Shown: positions 22,222 through 33,207, numbered from the stretch's first letter. The stretch: DNA of 64,000 nt from Seminavis robusta (GCA_903772945.1 CAICTM010000240.1:23140-87139); one strand, 5' to 3'. Numbers and translations: made by a program. The notes: generated from the letters alone by a model not told the origin.

Positions 22222-23169
22222 ATGAATGTTCAGGAACATTTCGAGCAATTAGGAGGCATTGAAAGACGTGTCCTTGTAGACGACATCCTTGAGGAGGACA
22301 CCCAGTCCGATGGCGAGCATGAAGACGAAATTGAGGATGTTGCCCAAGCTGCTGCAGACGACCATGCCGACTTGGTAGCTTCGCTGGCTGCTGCTGGAGA
22401 CGTAACCATGGCCCTCACAGATCAAGAACGTGGATGGGCCCATGCAGTCAAAGCAGCTATTGAAGGGTGCGCAGAGCTTGACAATTTATCTGACTTTGAG
22501 TATTGCCAACTAGCCATTGTGGATCAAGGCAACGTTGACGCTGCCATGGACAGAGCCACATCAATGCAGGGGTTTCGACAAGAATATGATGTTCGAAATA
22601 CTGTGGACGAGGGTGTCTCTGCTTTGCGGAAGTTTGTACATTTGATGCCCCTTCATTTTCTGGGATTCTCTCTCAACCCTGCTTCTGGTGGGTACGTGTA
22701 CATTGGAGATATGAAGTTTTTTGACCAGCACATTCTGAAAACTCCAAACGGTTGGAGGACAAACATGACTGGAAACTATTACCTCTTCCATGCAATGAGT
22801 CCTGACTTCCTCAGTATTCGTACCGGGATATCCTGGATTCTGGAATGTGATGGATTCAGTTTGTCCAATATGGATTACACAACGGCCCGCCGGCTCTGCA
22901 CGGATATATACTCATTCTACCCTGTTGTGGTGCAACAGCTCAAGTACTATCACTGCAGTATCTTCTTCAACATTTTGCTTTCCTCCACCAAAGCATTCCT
23001 GCCCAAGTCTGTGAAATCCAAATTCCGTGTTGGCTGTGTCTTTCCGTCAGGCCGGTTGGATGGCTTGTGTTTGGTCCCGGACTTGCAAACCGCAATGGAA
23101 CGAATCATTCAACAGATGCAGGAGGGTGTCAGGAGGCGGTATGCTATGGAGGCTGCTTTTCGGCTCTGA
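22222..23169 (+). CDS. CRAL-TRIO (Sec14-like) lipid-binding domain protein, copy 1
   Basis: The first in-frame ATG (22222) gives 315 aa. An acidic N-terminal region (residues 20-50) is followed by a helical segment (60-125) and a CRAL-TRIO domain (about 135-270). The segment LECDGFSLSNMD near 207-218, followed by FYPVVVQQLKYYHCSIFFN and a KAFLPKSVKSKF segment, matches the lipid-gate region of Sec14-type proteins. Family members bind phosphatidylinositol, tocopherol or other lipids and move them between membranes. No signal peptide is present, so it is probably cytosolic. It is the first of two tandem copies about 3.5 kb apart. The downstream motif GGTAGATGYGGTAAACCAA also recurs after copy 2. 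Confidence 0.8.
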   Translation: MNVQEHFEQLGGIERRVLVDDILEEDTQSDGEHEDEIEDVAQAAADDHADLVASLAAAGDVTMALTDQERGWAHAVKAAIEGCAELDNLSDFEYCQLAIVDQGNVDAAMDRATSMQGFRQEYDVRNTVDEGVSALRKFVHLMPLHFLGFSLNPASGGYVYIGDMKFFDQHILKTPNGWRTNMTGNYYLFHAMSPDFLSIRTGISWILECDGFSLSNMDYTTARRLCTDIYSFYPVVVQQLKYYHCSIFFNILLSSTKAFLPKSVKSKFRVGCVFPSGRLDGLCLVPDLQTAMERIIQQMQEGVRRRYAMEAAFRL

Positions 23170-24000
23170 TGATGGGGAATTGGCGGATCGATACAGGGCC
23201 GTCCGCAGCTGCTGAACCTACGGAACCTACGGCCATCCACAGGTAGATTTGAAACTGCATTTTGTGTTTGTATCATGGAAGGCCTTGAACGCCACGGCCA
23301 GAAGGAAATTCCAGTTATGCATTCCGGAAGATGGGTCTTTGACCAACTATTTCGTAGAACGTATGCATACGGGTATGGCGGCTGCACTTCCGTTCGGGTG
23401 CCGTCGTTCAGGCTGGCTGGGTCGTGAGCTAACTGATGCCAAGACTGTCAACTTTGCCAGACGGGCTGTGTCTCTTCTAGGAGCAATACAGCTAGCGTGG
23501 TAACAGGATGGCGTTGTTTGATAGCTAGCTAGAGGTGCTAGCTAGCTAGAGGTGCTAGCTAGTTACTAGCTAGCTAGTACCAATAGCCAAGCAGCTGAGG
23601 CTCTGAAGGTGTACCAACGAAGCATTATCCATAGCCCGCCCACTTGTGTAACGGTGTCCAGAAGCCGAGCCTTCTCGGGGACAGCAGTTTTAGGGAACGG
23701 AGCGGAACTGAAATTCCTACCCGGTTCTTGAAACACGTCAGTCACGCGCATCAGGATGTGGTTTACTTGGTAGATGTGGTAAACCAATTTGTATATTTCA
23801 AAGTTAATTAAGATTAATACAAAACTAATAACTCTATATTTCCCCTAAGTACCTGACCTACCTTCAGTTGACAAAACTTTTGTAAAACTCTCCACCATTT
23901 TCTGAAATCACGCTTTCCACAAAAACTACGCAAAAGTATGAAAGCGGCCTTTTTTTTAAAAAAAAGCTTTGGAATGATCCAGGGTTGGCTAACCTGATAT
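23170..24000. other. Intergenic, CTAG-rich
   Basis: No gene is seen. A dense CTAG array with the unit GCTAGCTAGAGGTGCTAG repeated lies at about 23520-23578. A perfect T8A8 palindrome lies at 23950-23965. The motif at 23769-23787 is shared with 27345-27363 downstream of the second CRAL-TRIO gene, which supports a segmental duplication. Confidence 0.5.
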
Positions 24001-25440
24001 ATTAGGTTACCGGTTATTTCCAAAAGAACCGGTAACCGGAACCTGATAAAGTAACCTTTACACTAACCTGATATCTTTTTTCTATCAGGTTAGTAACAGG
24101 TACACTAACCTGCTACAATCTTGTATTAGGTTAGTGTACCGGTTACTTACCAGGTTTTCTATCAGGTTACTCTTCACTGTTTTTTGGGCCATTTTCCTCA
24201 TTCCGCAGTAGATTAACCCTTGTGTGGCACTACAACTGAAGACCCACACCTTCCAGTTGTCAAGGGTAACTATCTCTGTTACCCAACCACCCTCTCAATC
24301 TGCAGTTGTCAAGGGTAACTATCTCTGTGACCTAGCCACCCTCACATTCTGCAGTTGACTAACCCGTGGGTGGCACTACGATTGAAGTTGTGTAGAAAAA
24401 TCTCCCGGCAAACTGGGAATCCAGGTCAGTCGTGCAAACCTGAGGCAAAGCCGAAGGTGCACGGGTGACCGTGGATTCAAGCCCGAGGCAGAGGCTCAAC
24501 CAAGGCTGAGGCTGAGGCGAAAGGAAGGCCAACGGCCTGGAAAAGCCGGAGACGATGCCGAGGTTGAAGCCGATGCCAAGGGCGCCAGTGAGGCGGGAGA
24601 TCTTTGTGTGTAATCTGCCTGACAACATGCCCGAGGAAACAGGAGCGCCATTGTCGTGTCGTCGCTGGATTGAGAGTTGTTGTTATTGTTGTTGTTCGAG
24701 TTGAGTGGTTGTGGTGTAGGGTACAGTTTACCATTGAATCAGTCGTGTTTCAGCAATTTCAACGACTATTTTCTGTGTCCTTTGATTACTTATGGGTCAA
24801 GAAACGGCTGAAAATCCAACAGTAGATTCTCTGTGATACTACTACTGAGATCTTACCCGGCAATTCCTACTCAAGAAAACGGCTGAAAATCCAACAGTGG
24901 ATTTTACCCAGTAACTACTAGAAGAGTAAAACTTCCAATCAACTCGCTTCTTATACAAACCTGTGAAATGGCACTCAAAATCCATGTGTAAGCTTAAATC
25001 TTCAGATTGGATTCTCATCTAAAATCCAATAATTTGTCCACTCACAAACAACTAATGGATTTCAGTCGTTTCTTTTTTCCGCCTGTAGAAACTGTACCAG
25101 AGCTACGAGGGCGTTGGCGGGTGGATTATATAGTCGTACAACTGAAGTTGTACAGTCGTACAACTTCAGTCGTTAGGGGTGACTATCTCTGATACCTAAC
25201 CACCCTATCAACTATCATCTAACTAGCTAACAAGGCAAACACCTTATATAAAGTAATAGGTTACTTATCAGGTTACCTACAGGTTACCTGCAAAGTAACC
25301 TGACACTAACCTATACACTAACCTGATGCAATTTTTCTACCAGGTTAGTAACCTATACACTAACTTGGTGCGGATTTCTACCAGGTTAGTGTATAGGTTA
25401 GTAACCTTTTCCTCAAATCTATCAGGTTACCTGTTGGAAT
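24001..25440. mobile_element. Candidate non-autonomous element with hairpin-rich ends
   Basis: Both ends of this 1.4-kb stretch carry clusters of AGGTTAGT/ACTAACCT and TATCAGGT/ACCTGATA motifs arranged as hairpins. On the left, 24062-24073 pairs with 24083-24094 (12 bp, 9-base loop) and 24099-24111 pairs with 24128-24140 (13 bp). On the right, 25317-25325 pairs with 25341-25349, and 25352-25364 pairs with 25385-25397 (13 bp). The interior has direct repeats of CAGTTGTCAAGGGTAACTAT (24252 and 24302) with a variant near 25170. No open reading frame of note is present. This fits a non-autonomous DNA transposon or foldback element; exact termini and target duplications could not be fixed. Confidence 0.5.
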
Positions 25441-25749
25441 CACTCCAAAACACAAGCCAAAAGTCAAAACACAAATTTAAAATAAATGTCAAAACACAAA
25501 TAGAAGGGGGAATTACACATAAATGGCCCTTTCTTTGATCTCGACTCCAACATTTAAAAAAATGAACCAGTGGGAACACTGCAACAAGAAGACTCAGCAA
25601 CCTAGCTAGCTAATAGACTAAAATGTTTGTAATCACTACTCGAGTAAAACGCTCTGTCAACACTTGCAAGCCTCCATTCTACCACATTGCCTGCCCTCCC
25701 TTTTATTTGCGTTGGCATTCCCATTCCCCATTCCCCATTGAATAGATAG

Positions 25750-26760
25750 ATGATGAACTCTGAGGGAGATCCACTGAATGTGCAAGAAGTAGCTGAGCCT
25801 GATCAGGAGGACGACGTTGACTCCGACCGCGAGGACTCGGACCGCGAGGACTCGGACCGCGGGGACTCGGACGCCGACGACGATGATGATCAGGAAGAGC
25901 GACATGAAGAAAACAACGGGGACGCCGCAGCACAGCCGCCAATGCCGGGCATTATGAATCCGGAATTGCTGGCCGACGGAGACTGGACCATGGAACTCAC
26001 AGAGCAAGAACGCCAATGGGGGCGGGCCATCAAATCCGCCATTGAAGGCTGCCCGGACATCGACAACCTATCCGATTTTGAGTATTGCCATTTGGCTCTG
26101 GTCGACCGAGACAATGTGGAAGCGGCTGTGGACAGAGCGGCATCCTTGCAGGGGTTCTGTCAGGAATACGATATTCTAAAAACGGAGAACGATGCCTGCA
26201 CAACACTTGAGAAATTTGTCCGAATGATGCCTCGAAATTTCCTCTCCTTTACATACCACCACAACTCTGGTGGGTACGTTTATGTGGGGGATATAAAGCA
26301 CTACAACCAATCCCTTTTGAAATTGGAGAGCAATTGGCGAAAACACATTGCAGGGCAATATTACATGTTCACAGCAATGAACCCTGACTTTTTCAGTATT
26401 CGAACCGGGATATCCTATGTGCTCGAGTGCGATGGGATGGCCATCATGGACAATCTGGATCATTCCACAGCCAAGAAACTCTGCATGGATTTCATATCTA
26501 TCTACCCCTTCAATGTGCACCAGCTCAAGTACTTTCACACCGGCTTCTTCATGAACATGATGCTTTCCTTCTGCAAACCACTGCTGCCAAGAGGACTCAC
26601 CAACAAGATCCAAATCGGGTGTGTATACCCGGGGGGTCGGTTAGACAGTTTTTACTTGCTCCCTGATTTGGAAACTGCAACGGAACGAACCATCACACGA
26701 ATGCAAGAGTCAATGCGAAGGAGATATGCCATGGAAGCAAGGTTTACCGGTAAGCTCTAG
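25750..26760 (+). CDS. CRAL-TRIO (Sec14-like) lipid-binding domain protein, copy 2
   Basis: This single-exon protein has 336 aa. It is a paralogue of the gene at 22222 with a longer, strongly acidic N-terminus. That region includes three perfect or near-perfect copies of a 15-base unit (25824-25868) encoding DREDS-type pentapeptides. The CRAL-TRIO domain occupies about residues 155-290 and retains the LECDGM segment, the YPFNVHQLKYFHTGFFMN helix and a C-terminal GCVYPGGRLD block shared with copy 1. The role is probably lipid or phosphoinositide binding in the cytosol. It lies directly downstream of the hairpin element. The variable acidic repeat is the main difference from copy 1. Confidence 0.8.
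   Translation: MMNSEGDPLNVQEVAEPDQEDDVDSDREDSDREDSDRGDSDADDDDDQEERHEENNGDAAAQPPMPGIMNPELLADGDWTMELTEQERQWGRAIKSAIEGCPDIDNLSDFEYCHLALVDRDNVEAAVDRAASLQGFCQEYDILKTENDACTTLEKFVRMMPRNFLSFTYHHNSGGYVYVGDIKHYNQSLLKLESNWRKHIAGQYYMFTAMNPDFFSIRTGISYVLECDGMAIMDNLDHSTAKKLCMDFISIYPFNVHQLKYFHTGFFMNMMLSFCKPLLPRGLTNKIQIGCVYPGGRLDSFYLLPDLETATERTITRMQESMRRRYAMEARFTGKL
25824..25868. repeat. 15-bp coding tandem repeat, three units
   Basis: Three units of GACCGCGAGGACTCG (the last with one change) lie inside the acidic N-terminus of the second CRAL-TRIO protein. The period of 15 keeps the frame, so repeat-number variation would change only the length of the acidic tail. Confidence 0.85.
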
Positions 26761-27912
26761 GTAGCTAATAGCGAGCGAGATGGTCTTGATCATGGCTCCA
26801 CGTCGACTCATGGTGGAATCGAATTCACGATACTGGTAGTTTTTCTATATAGCTAGATAGTACCAAAAACTTGCTAGCCAGCAAACGAACGAACGTTTCC
26901 AAACGTTTCTTAGCTCCAAAGACGGTATGCATTGCCATGCTGTAGTCCATGCCACGAAATTTTTTGGCTGGCTATCAACAGACGGACCAAGCGCCTATCC
27001 TGAAGGACCAGTACGATTCTAGCAATGAAGGACGTGTCTGGCTATCTCCTTTGCTACCTGCCTTGGCAATAGTCTTTCTCTCTAGCTAGAGGAACCCTGA
27101 TCTGGCAATCACGACGAAAAGGACAGTCTTTGCTGTTCCTCGTCTGCTGTTTTGGCTACACCTACGGGAGGAACCCGCCAGCTCCGTTGCAAAAGAAGCG
27201 GTTCAAGTTTCTTTGGAGCTGACACATGGTCCACTTGTTCTGAAGCATTTCTGCTGGTTTGCCCCGTAGCAGCGAAAGGCCGAAGGTACCACAACCTTCA
27301 CCCTACAGTCAACATCTTGGCCTTCAACAATTCGTTTGAATACAGGTAGATGCGGTAAACCAAAGTTCTAACGAAATAATAAGATGATCAAAGGAATAGG
27401 TATTAATTACCTAAACTACTGTAATAAAGATGTCAGAATGCTCGCCTACGATCTACGACCAGTCACGGATGAGGTCACAGGAGGCACTAGTCGGAAGCCC
27501 ACAGCAAGAGCCAAAAGAGCAATACTAGCTAGCTAGTAGAGCAATCGTCAAAGAGGAAGCATCCTTGTGGTAACGAAGCTTTGTGGTGCTTGATGAGATT
27601 GTTACCCTATCTGCCCTGTAGTATAAGAGAGTTATACCCCATTAGAAAGGTTTGGTAGCTTTGGACACAGCTCGTCATCCCTCTGTTGTCGCCCTCGAGC
27701 ACGAAGAACCCGACAATCCGCTGCCCCAGATCCCTTCAAGAAGAAGATCCACAAGATTTGCCCTTCTCTCTGTTGGATTATTACCCCAGTTTGATTGGAC
27801 AGAGCAAGCTCAATTTTTTGAACTGCATAGGGATCTTCAGGATATCTCCTCCTCTTCCTCTAGAGTACCGAGGATTGGTTGTCTAACGCCCTGAAATAAA
27901 AGCACCACCACC
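26761..27912. other. Intergenic
   Basis: No gene is supported in 1.15 kb. The motif shared with the downstream side of CRAL-TRIO copy 1 is at 27345-27363. The last 250 bases remain open in two frames but lack domains and probably form the leader of the next gene. Confidence 0.45.
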
Positions 27913-28887
27913 ATGGCGGCCAAGAAACCAGTCAAGTTCTTTTGGACGCACTTGTCCAGCCGCAAAGATGGCAAAGAGAAGGATGGAGTCATCAAGCTGA
28001 AAGTACCGTCACAAACACATGTGTGGAGACACACAGACGAAGATGGCTCAGTCAACAATAGCCCCTATTACTTCCGAAAGGTTGCCGGAGACTTTGAGGC
28101 CACCGTCAAGGTAACGGCCAAAATGTCCACATGGCTAGACCAATGTGGGATCCTTCTACAAGAAAAAAGAGGAATCTACACCAAAGTTTCACTGGAATAT
28201 CACGAGCCACCGGATGGCGGTGAGAGTGGATTGAGGACGTTTGCTTGCTGCTATGTCCATCCAGAAGAATGGCAGTTTGAGCGATCGCTGAGTCCATATC
28301 CGGGACAATTTCATCGTGGTGATCCAAAATATAGTCACGCAATGCTCGATGGTGGTGCCAACAAAGTATGGCTCAAATTGAGCCGCTTGGAGGGATATAT
28401 TGAAGCCAACTACAGTCTGGATGGAGAAGACTGGCAGGAGCTCAAGGCTGCAAAATTCTCGGATGCAGAAACACTAAGCATCGGAGTCTTTGGAGCTTCT
28501 CCAGGAGGGGATACCACGGGTTTTAAGTGCTCCTTTGAAAACTTTGAAGTGGTGGAGGATGAGGATGTTAGTGAAAGTGAAGAGGAAGAATTACCGGAGG
28601 AGGAATCCGTTGCCGAGGAGGAAGAAGCTGAAGAAGAAGTTGCCGAGGAGGAAGAGGAAGAAGTCGAAGAAGAATTTGAGGACTACGAAGAAGAAGAAGG
28701 TGAAGTAGAAGGAGAAGAAGAGGAAGAGGAGTTTGAAGATTACGAAGAAGACGAGGAAGAGCTGTCGCAAGGGGAGGTCTTCGAAGGCTCAAAACTGGGT
28801 GAACCTCCTAGCTTAGGGATAGCAGGTATGGACTCAGAGTCTAATTTTGAAGCATTCGAAGATTTCGAAGATGAGGATTCGGAATAA
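27913..28887 (+). CDS. DUF1349-like (concanavalin-like fold) protein with acidic tail
   Basis: The ATG at 27913 sits in a CACC-rich favourable context and gives 324 aa. Residues 10-210 match the DUF1349/REE1-like beta-sandwich family. They start KFFWTHLSS, continue with an SPYYFRKVAGDFEATVKV strand and a QCGILLQE strand, and end GVFGASPGG with a CSFENFEV strand. Yeast Ree1 is linked to enolase regulation; the biochemical role of the family is poorly known. The C-terminal third (about 215-324) is almost entirely Glu/Asp-rich low complexity. There is no signal peptide or membrane helix, so it is probably cytosolic or nuclear. Confidence 0.8.
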   Translation: MAAKKPVKFFWTHLSSRKDGKEKDGVIKLKVPSQTHVWRHTDEDGSVNNSPYYFRKVAGDFEATVKVTAKMSTWLDQCGILLQEKRGIYTKVSLEYHEPPDGGESGLRTFACCYVHPEEWQFERSLSPYPGQFHRGDPKYSHAMLDGGANKVWLKLSRLEGYIEANYSLDGEDWQELKAAKFSDAETLSIGVFGASPGGDTTGFKCSFENFEVVEDEDVSESEEEELPEEESVAEEEEAEEEVAEEEEEEVEEEFEDYEEEEGEVEGEEEEEEFEDYEEDEEELSQGEVFEGSKLGEPPSLGIAGMDSESNFEAFEDFEDEDSE

Positions 28888-30711
28888 GACAGAGTGTACA
28901 GCACGACCAGGCACCAAAACTCAAAATTTGGCCGCTGGTCAGTCTCTGCTAGCAAGCAACAATATCTGGAGATCCCTGGTCGATTCGGACGATCGCAAAT
29001 CGATCAGAGTGATGGCACCTTGATTGAATATGGAGTGTTTCTTCATTTAGCCCGATGTTGTGTGGCCTTGTTGCGGGTTAAATTCGACAGACGAGAGAGG
29101 GCTGATCATTTGCTAGACATAATAGTGGCATGTAATATGTACTGTAGAATAGTTTGGTGGATGCGGCTACCGGTTCGGGAATCCAGGCCCAGGGAAACAG
29201 TTCGATGCCGCTAACGTTTAGTACGAGTCGAATTGTGAGGTCGTGGTGCTCTGGCTAGCTATATGCTAGTCATCTGTTTCGTCATCGCTGGCTAGGATGA
29301 CAAATTAATGGTGACAGATTGTCGAATGATCAATCAACGACCGTGTCCTTCTGGCCAATTTGTGGGCTGCCTGTTCGTCCACGTAAAATGGCACTTGTCC
29401 GACTGCCTCCATTTCTGATTTCTACTCTAGAGGCAGCAACAACGCTACGACTCAGTCGACCCCGCTACGCCAACGGCTAGCCGTGGTCCAGGGCAATTTG
29501 CGGTACACCACTCATCCATGTCCACTTTGGCTCTTGAGGTAATCGTGCCTCGCAGCGACAAACGCTTGCTACGGCTCGGCAGGATGATCAAATGGGAAGA
29601 AGAATAAGCATGTTCGCGAACCAGCCGCGAAGGAGCCAAGACGAATGAATGAATGAATATATTTTGACCAATCTGGGCATTGCCACTTTGTCATTACTCT
29701 CAGAGGGTCCAGCTAAACGAATGAGGAAGCCACGAGGTAACTGGGGCAAGCTTTCGAGCGGTCCAGAGATGTCGGGGTACAGTACCAGTACGAGAAAATG
29801 TTTCCGGTTGGGGTCTGGTTGGTGGCTTTCTTTGGTTGACAACGTCGATTCGACTGAGTCACTCCCGCGGCTGCAATGGAGTTACACTGATATAGGATTA
29901 GGGTAATAAATAAAACAACAACGTTTGAAATATTCCTGAACCTCCAGAAACAAGATCGGGCTTCTCTCGACCGCTTCGCTTCTGTGCATACTGCCATACA
30001 TTAGTATCATCTTCTTGTCCATCCTCTTCTATGCACATGGTTTGTTCCCACTAGCTAAGCTAGCTAGTAGCTGGCTAGCTTGTTCCCAATCTTCATCCCA
30101 AGAGGAGCCACCATCACAGCCTATCTATAGGCAGCTGAGCAAAACGGAGAACCAGTCGAGACGGAATGGCAGTGACTCGACAATCGTCTCTCTAAACCTT
30201 TTTCTCCTGCTGCGACGTTTGCGTTGATGCTTCCATCCGAAGAGGGGGGAGCATTTGCCACTCAGTCACTCACTTGCTCACTCTGGGATATGATTATGGT
30301 GTTTGTATTTATCAAAAGGATACGATAGTAGGGAGCTGTAGCCGGCTACCTAGCTAGTATGCGCGGTGAACCCACAGCTAGCCAGCCACCAGCGGAAAGT
30401 GGAGAGCAGACTGCTAGAGACGACGTCTTTTGGGTTTGATGCCCTTTTAGTTTTGAAAATGTTTCAGATTGACAAACTGGCCGGATGACAAAGTCATACC
30501 ATACCGGAGGCATGTTTGACAGAATAGCTTAGTTTTGATTATGCGGCTTTTGAAATGTATAATATAGGTCAACTTGTGAAAGCAAACGACCAATGAGAAA
30601 TGTGGCAATGTATGTATATGCTGCGAGAGATCTGTCGGGAACCCAGCTAGCCGGCGGAAGCTGGTAGATTGTGGATTTTCCGTTTGTAATACCTGCCAAG
30701 ACTCTGACATC
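28888..30711. other. Intergenic
   Basis: No gene is supported in 1.8 kb. Frames are short and overlap antisense. CTAG runs lie near 30055-30080 and 30340-30380. The sequence GAATGAATGAATGAATA near 29643 is a small tetranucleotide run. Confidence 0.45.
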
Positions 30712-31356
30712 TCAGCAAGGTATGTCTTCATCATCTTCTTCTTCTTCCGTGGCATCCTCCTGGTCATTCGGAACGATCTGCTTCTTTGCCTGTTTCCGTT
30801 TTTGTGAGGCACTCATCTGGTCGACCAGGTACTGCACCTTTTCCGCATCCATCAAACCTAGATCTAGCAAATGAGGGGGGATACGTTCTTCTTCGCGTTG
30901 CTGTTCATTGTTTGTCGAGTGTAAAGCAGTCCAAAACGCATAGCCCACACCCGACCCCATCAACAGAGACACGATGGCTTGAAGAGGCCGCAACAATAAC
31001 CATGCAAACCACGCAAAAAAGACCATCAACCCGACCAATATCCAAGCCAAATCTCTGTTGGCATCCGCATGTGCATACACGGGTGTTCCCAGTCCTTCCA
31101 TTGGATGTGTCTGCTGCGGACAACATTTCAGAGACGCCATTTTAGCTTCTTCAATCTGCATGACGTGGATTCGCATTTGATGGTTCACTCGGTCGCGATC
31201 GTATGCGGCAAAGATTTCTGGATTGTACTGTCGCAAGCTAGGAGTGGCCCACGCTGCCATGGGTGGCGGCTCGTCATCATCATCGCCCTTCACTTTTGGG
31301 TGCTCCGGCTGCTTGCTATTGTCATTATTAGGAGAAAGAAAAGGAGCGGCTTCCAT
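30712..31356 (-). CDS. Hypothetical protein with central membrane hairpin (214 aa)
   Basis: The ATG at 31356 gives 214 aa; the frame is open upstream but without an ATG. The N-terminus is polar. A hydrophobic block at about residues 103-145 could form two helices (LAWILVGLMVFFAWFAWLLL, then a second one ending GYAFWTAL). The C-terminal part is charged, with basic and then acidic low-complexity stretches. I do not recognise the family. The charge pattern suggests an organelle or ER membrane protein with both ends on the same side. Not related to its neighbours. Confidence 0.55.
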   Translation of the reverse strand: MEAAPFLSPNNDNSKQPEHPKVKGDDDDEPPPMAAWATPSLRQYNPEIFAAYDRDRVNHQMRIHVMQIEEAKMASLKCCPQQTHPMEGLGTPVYAHADANRDLAWILVGLMVFFAWFAWLLLRPLQAIVSLLMGSGVGYAFWTALHSTNNEQQREEERIPPHLLDLGLMDAEKVQYLVDQMSASQKRKQAKKQIVPNDQEDATEEEEDDEDIPC

Positions 31357-31716
31357 GGTTTGTTCTTTTCGTTGTGTTTGGAAAGAAAAATGAAGGGAAG
31401 CGGAAGAGAACGCGGACGAGAACCGTGCCTTCAATGCATTCAAGCAGCAGAGCTGTCTGCTACATGTACCAACCTACCGTTACGACTGTAGAAATACAGC
31501 ACCACGTTCGGTACCCGTAGCTACGACTGTACTCTCGTCCCCTCGTTGTGACTTTACAGCACCAGCCATCTTGGTATGCCAAGTGCCGGTAAGCTAAAAG
31601 AATAAGCCCCGAGTTGGCACTTGCTGTGAAGGCGTTTTAATAAAAAGTTGGAATGAGCAGAGCTCGATGCCCTCCCATTCCGTCTCACGCTCTGGACCAT
31701 CAGAAATGTCGTCAAG
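31357..31716. other. Intergenic between two minus-strand genes
   Basis: No gene is seen. It holds the promoter of the 214-aa gene and the 3' end of the MYND gene. Confidence 0.4.
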
Positions 31717-33207
31717 TCATTGCACGAGGTCGAGCTCATTGTAAGCAGATGTATAGAGACAGCAGGGGATGGGGGTCGCCATCAATGGGCAAATGCCAGC
31801 AATCTCTTTCCAAAGACTCAATATTTTGACCGTGGTGCTCCCTTCTTTTCCAGGGTTTGGCTCCTCTTGCTTGGGTTCTGCTTCGCACTCCACCAAATTC
31901 CTCATAAACCTCCATTGCATTTCTTCTCCCAAGGTAGAAATCAGAGCCTCGCGGTACTCTTCAAGTGGAATCTCCACCAAGTTTTTAGGTTTAATGCACT
32001 TGATTCCATCGTATCCATCCACTGTCACAAGATGCCGTCCATGCTGCAAGCCATTCTCACAGACAAGGCCCAACTTCCTGTTCATTGCAGAGCCAGAAGG
32101 GCTGACGAGACCAAGCAGCATTACCCAAGTATGAGGTCTGATGACCGGTAGTTCATTGTCATTGCTTAAAGTGTGTTGCTTCCGGTTCTGAAGAACTCCT
32201 GCTATTGCCTCCAACTTTGCAGCTTCCAATTGAAAGAACTTGCGTATTGACTGTGGATCACGGGATTGGCCTTCAGACATTGTTGCAAAGAAGTCAGAGA
32301 TGCAAGGATCTTGTCCATTGGTAGAAAGACTCCTCAAGATTGCAGATGCTTCCAGCAGGTTTTGAGGTGTCCGACAGCTCAGCATACAATCAACGTACAA
32401 TGAAATGTCATGAACTCCATTATGGATAATGCCACAGAGTGCCTGTGCTCGAACAAGAGACATATTGTACATGACATCTGGTGGTGTAGCTCTTTTCTCC
32501 TTGATATATTTCAATGCCACCTTTGTTACTCTAATAAGAAGATCATCACAGGAGAACCATTTTGGTTTCATCAGCTCCTTCCTTTCAACATGTGCATAAT
32601 GTTCACAGACATCAAGAAGACACTTGCACCACAAGACAATCGACTCTTCTTGATCCACAAAGTAGCCATCGATGTAGTTCATAGAATCAATGCAATTGCC
32701 TGTCAGTGCAAGCAAGGCGCAATGCTTGATTGCTTCTTGCATGTTTGAGATGTATTCCTGCGCCATTCCTGACAAACGAAAGATATTGCCAAGGTAAATA
32801 TATGCTTGTGGCCGTCTTGTATCCAATTTTTGTGCTTTCCGAAACAGCTTCTTGGCACCTGCGTAGTCATGAGAATCCACCTGCCTTAGTCCCGCTAGAA
32901 TCAATGCATCATAGTGGGACATCTCTCGGTTAGCTTCAATGTCCTCAGAGAGATGCCTCTCTTTATCATGAACATTCTTCCTTTCTTGTCCCCAAGTTTC
33001 ATGCCAGTCTTTGTGTTTTGGCCAGGCTTTCTTGTAGCACCTTTTGGAGCAAAAGAGAGCTGGAACATAGCCTTCATCCTTGCACTGGCTACATTGCAAC
33101 TTAAATGGCTTGTCAGCTGGCTCTTCTATCTTGCAGCCACAACAGACTCTTTTTGCTTTCAGGTCTGGTGGCCGCTCCTCCTTGAGTTCATTGAAGAAGC
33201 CATCCAT
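31717..33207 (-). CDS. MYND-type zinc-finger protein, copy 1
   Basis: The ATG at 33207 gives 496 aa. The N-terminal zinc finger (about residues 22-70) has paired cysteines CCGC, CSQC, CSKRC and closing histidines, as in MYND domains; MYND fingers bind proline-rich peptides of partner proteins. The following region (about 90-160) has a TPR-like helical repeat around GAKKLFRKAQKLD and AYIYLGNIFRLSGM. The remainder is a conserved but unrecognised domain ending with the segment LGEEMQWRFMRNLVECE. An inverted paralogue lies at 36181. The protein extends about 30 residues beyond the paralogue, which has lost this end by a one-base shift. Probably cytosolic or nuclear. Confidence 0.75.
   Translation of the reverse strand: MDGFFNELKEERPPDLKAKRVCCGCKIEEPADKPFKLQCSQCKDEGYVPALFCSKRCYKKAWPKHKDWHETWGQERKNVHDKERHLSEDIEANREMSHYDALILAGLRQVDSHDYAGAKKLFRKAQKLDTRRPQAYIYLGNIFRLSGMAQEYISNMQEAIKHCALLALTGNCIDSMNYIDGYFVDQEESIVLWCKCLLDVCEHYAHVERKELMKPKWFSCDDLLIRVTKVALKYIKEKRATPPDVMYNMSLVRAQALCGIIHNGVHDISLYVDCMLSCRTPQNLLEASAILRSLSTNGQDPCISDFFATMSEGQSRDPQSIRKFFQLEAAKLEAIAGVLQNRKQHTLSNDNELPVIRPHTWVMLLGLVSPSGSAMNRKLGLVCENGLQHGRHLVTVDGYDGIKCIKPKNLVEIPLEEYREALISTLGEEMQWRFMRNLVECEAEPKQEEPNPGKEGSTTVKILSLWKEIAGICPLMATPIPCCLYTSAYNELDLVQ

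Noticed and set aside
24001-25440. CRISPR-like array
   Set aside because: The repeats are irregular hairpins without uniform spacers, and the genome is eukaryotic.
30671-31491. Plus-strand frames over the 214-aa gene
   Set aside because: Antisense shadows of the minus-strand gene.
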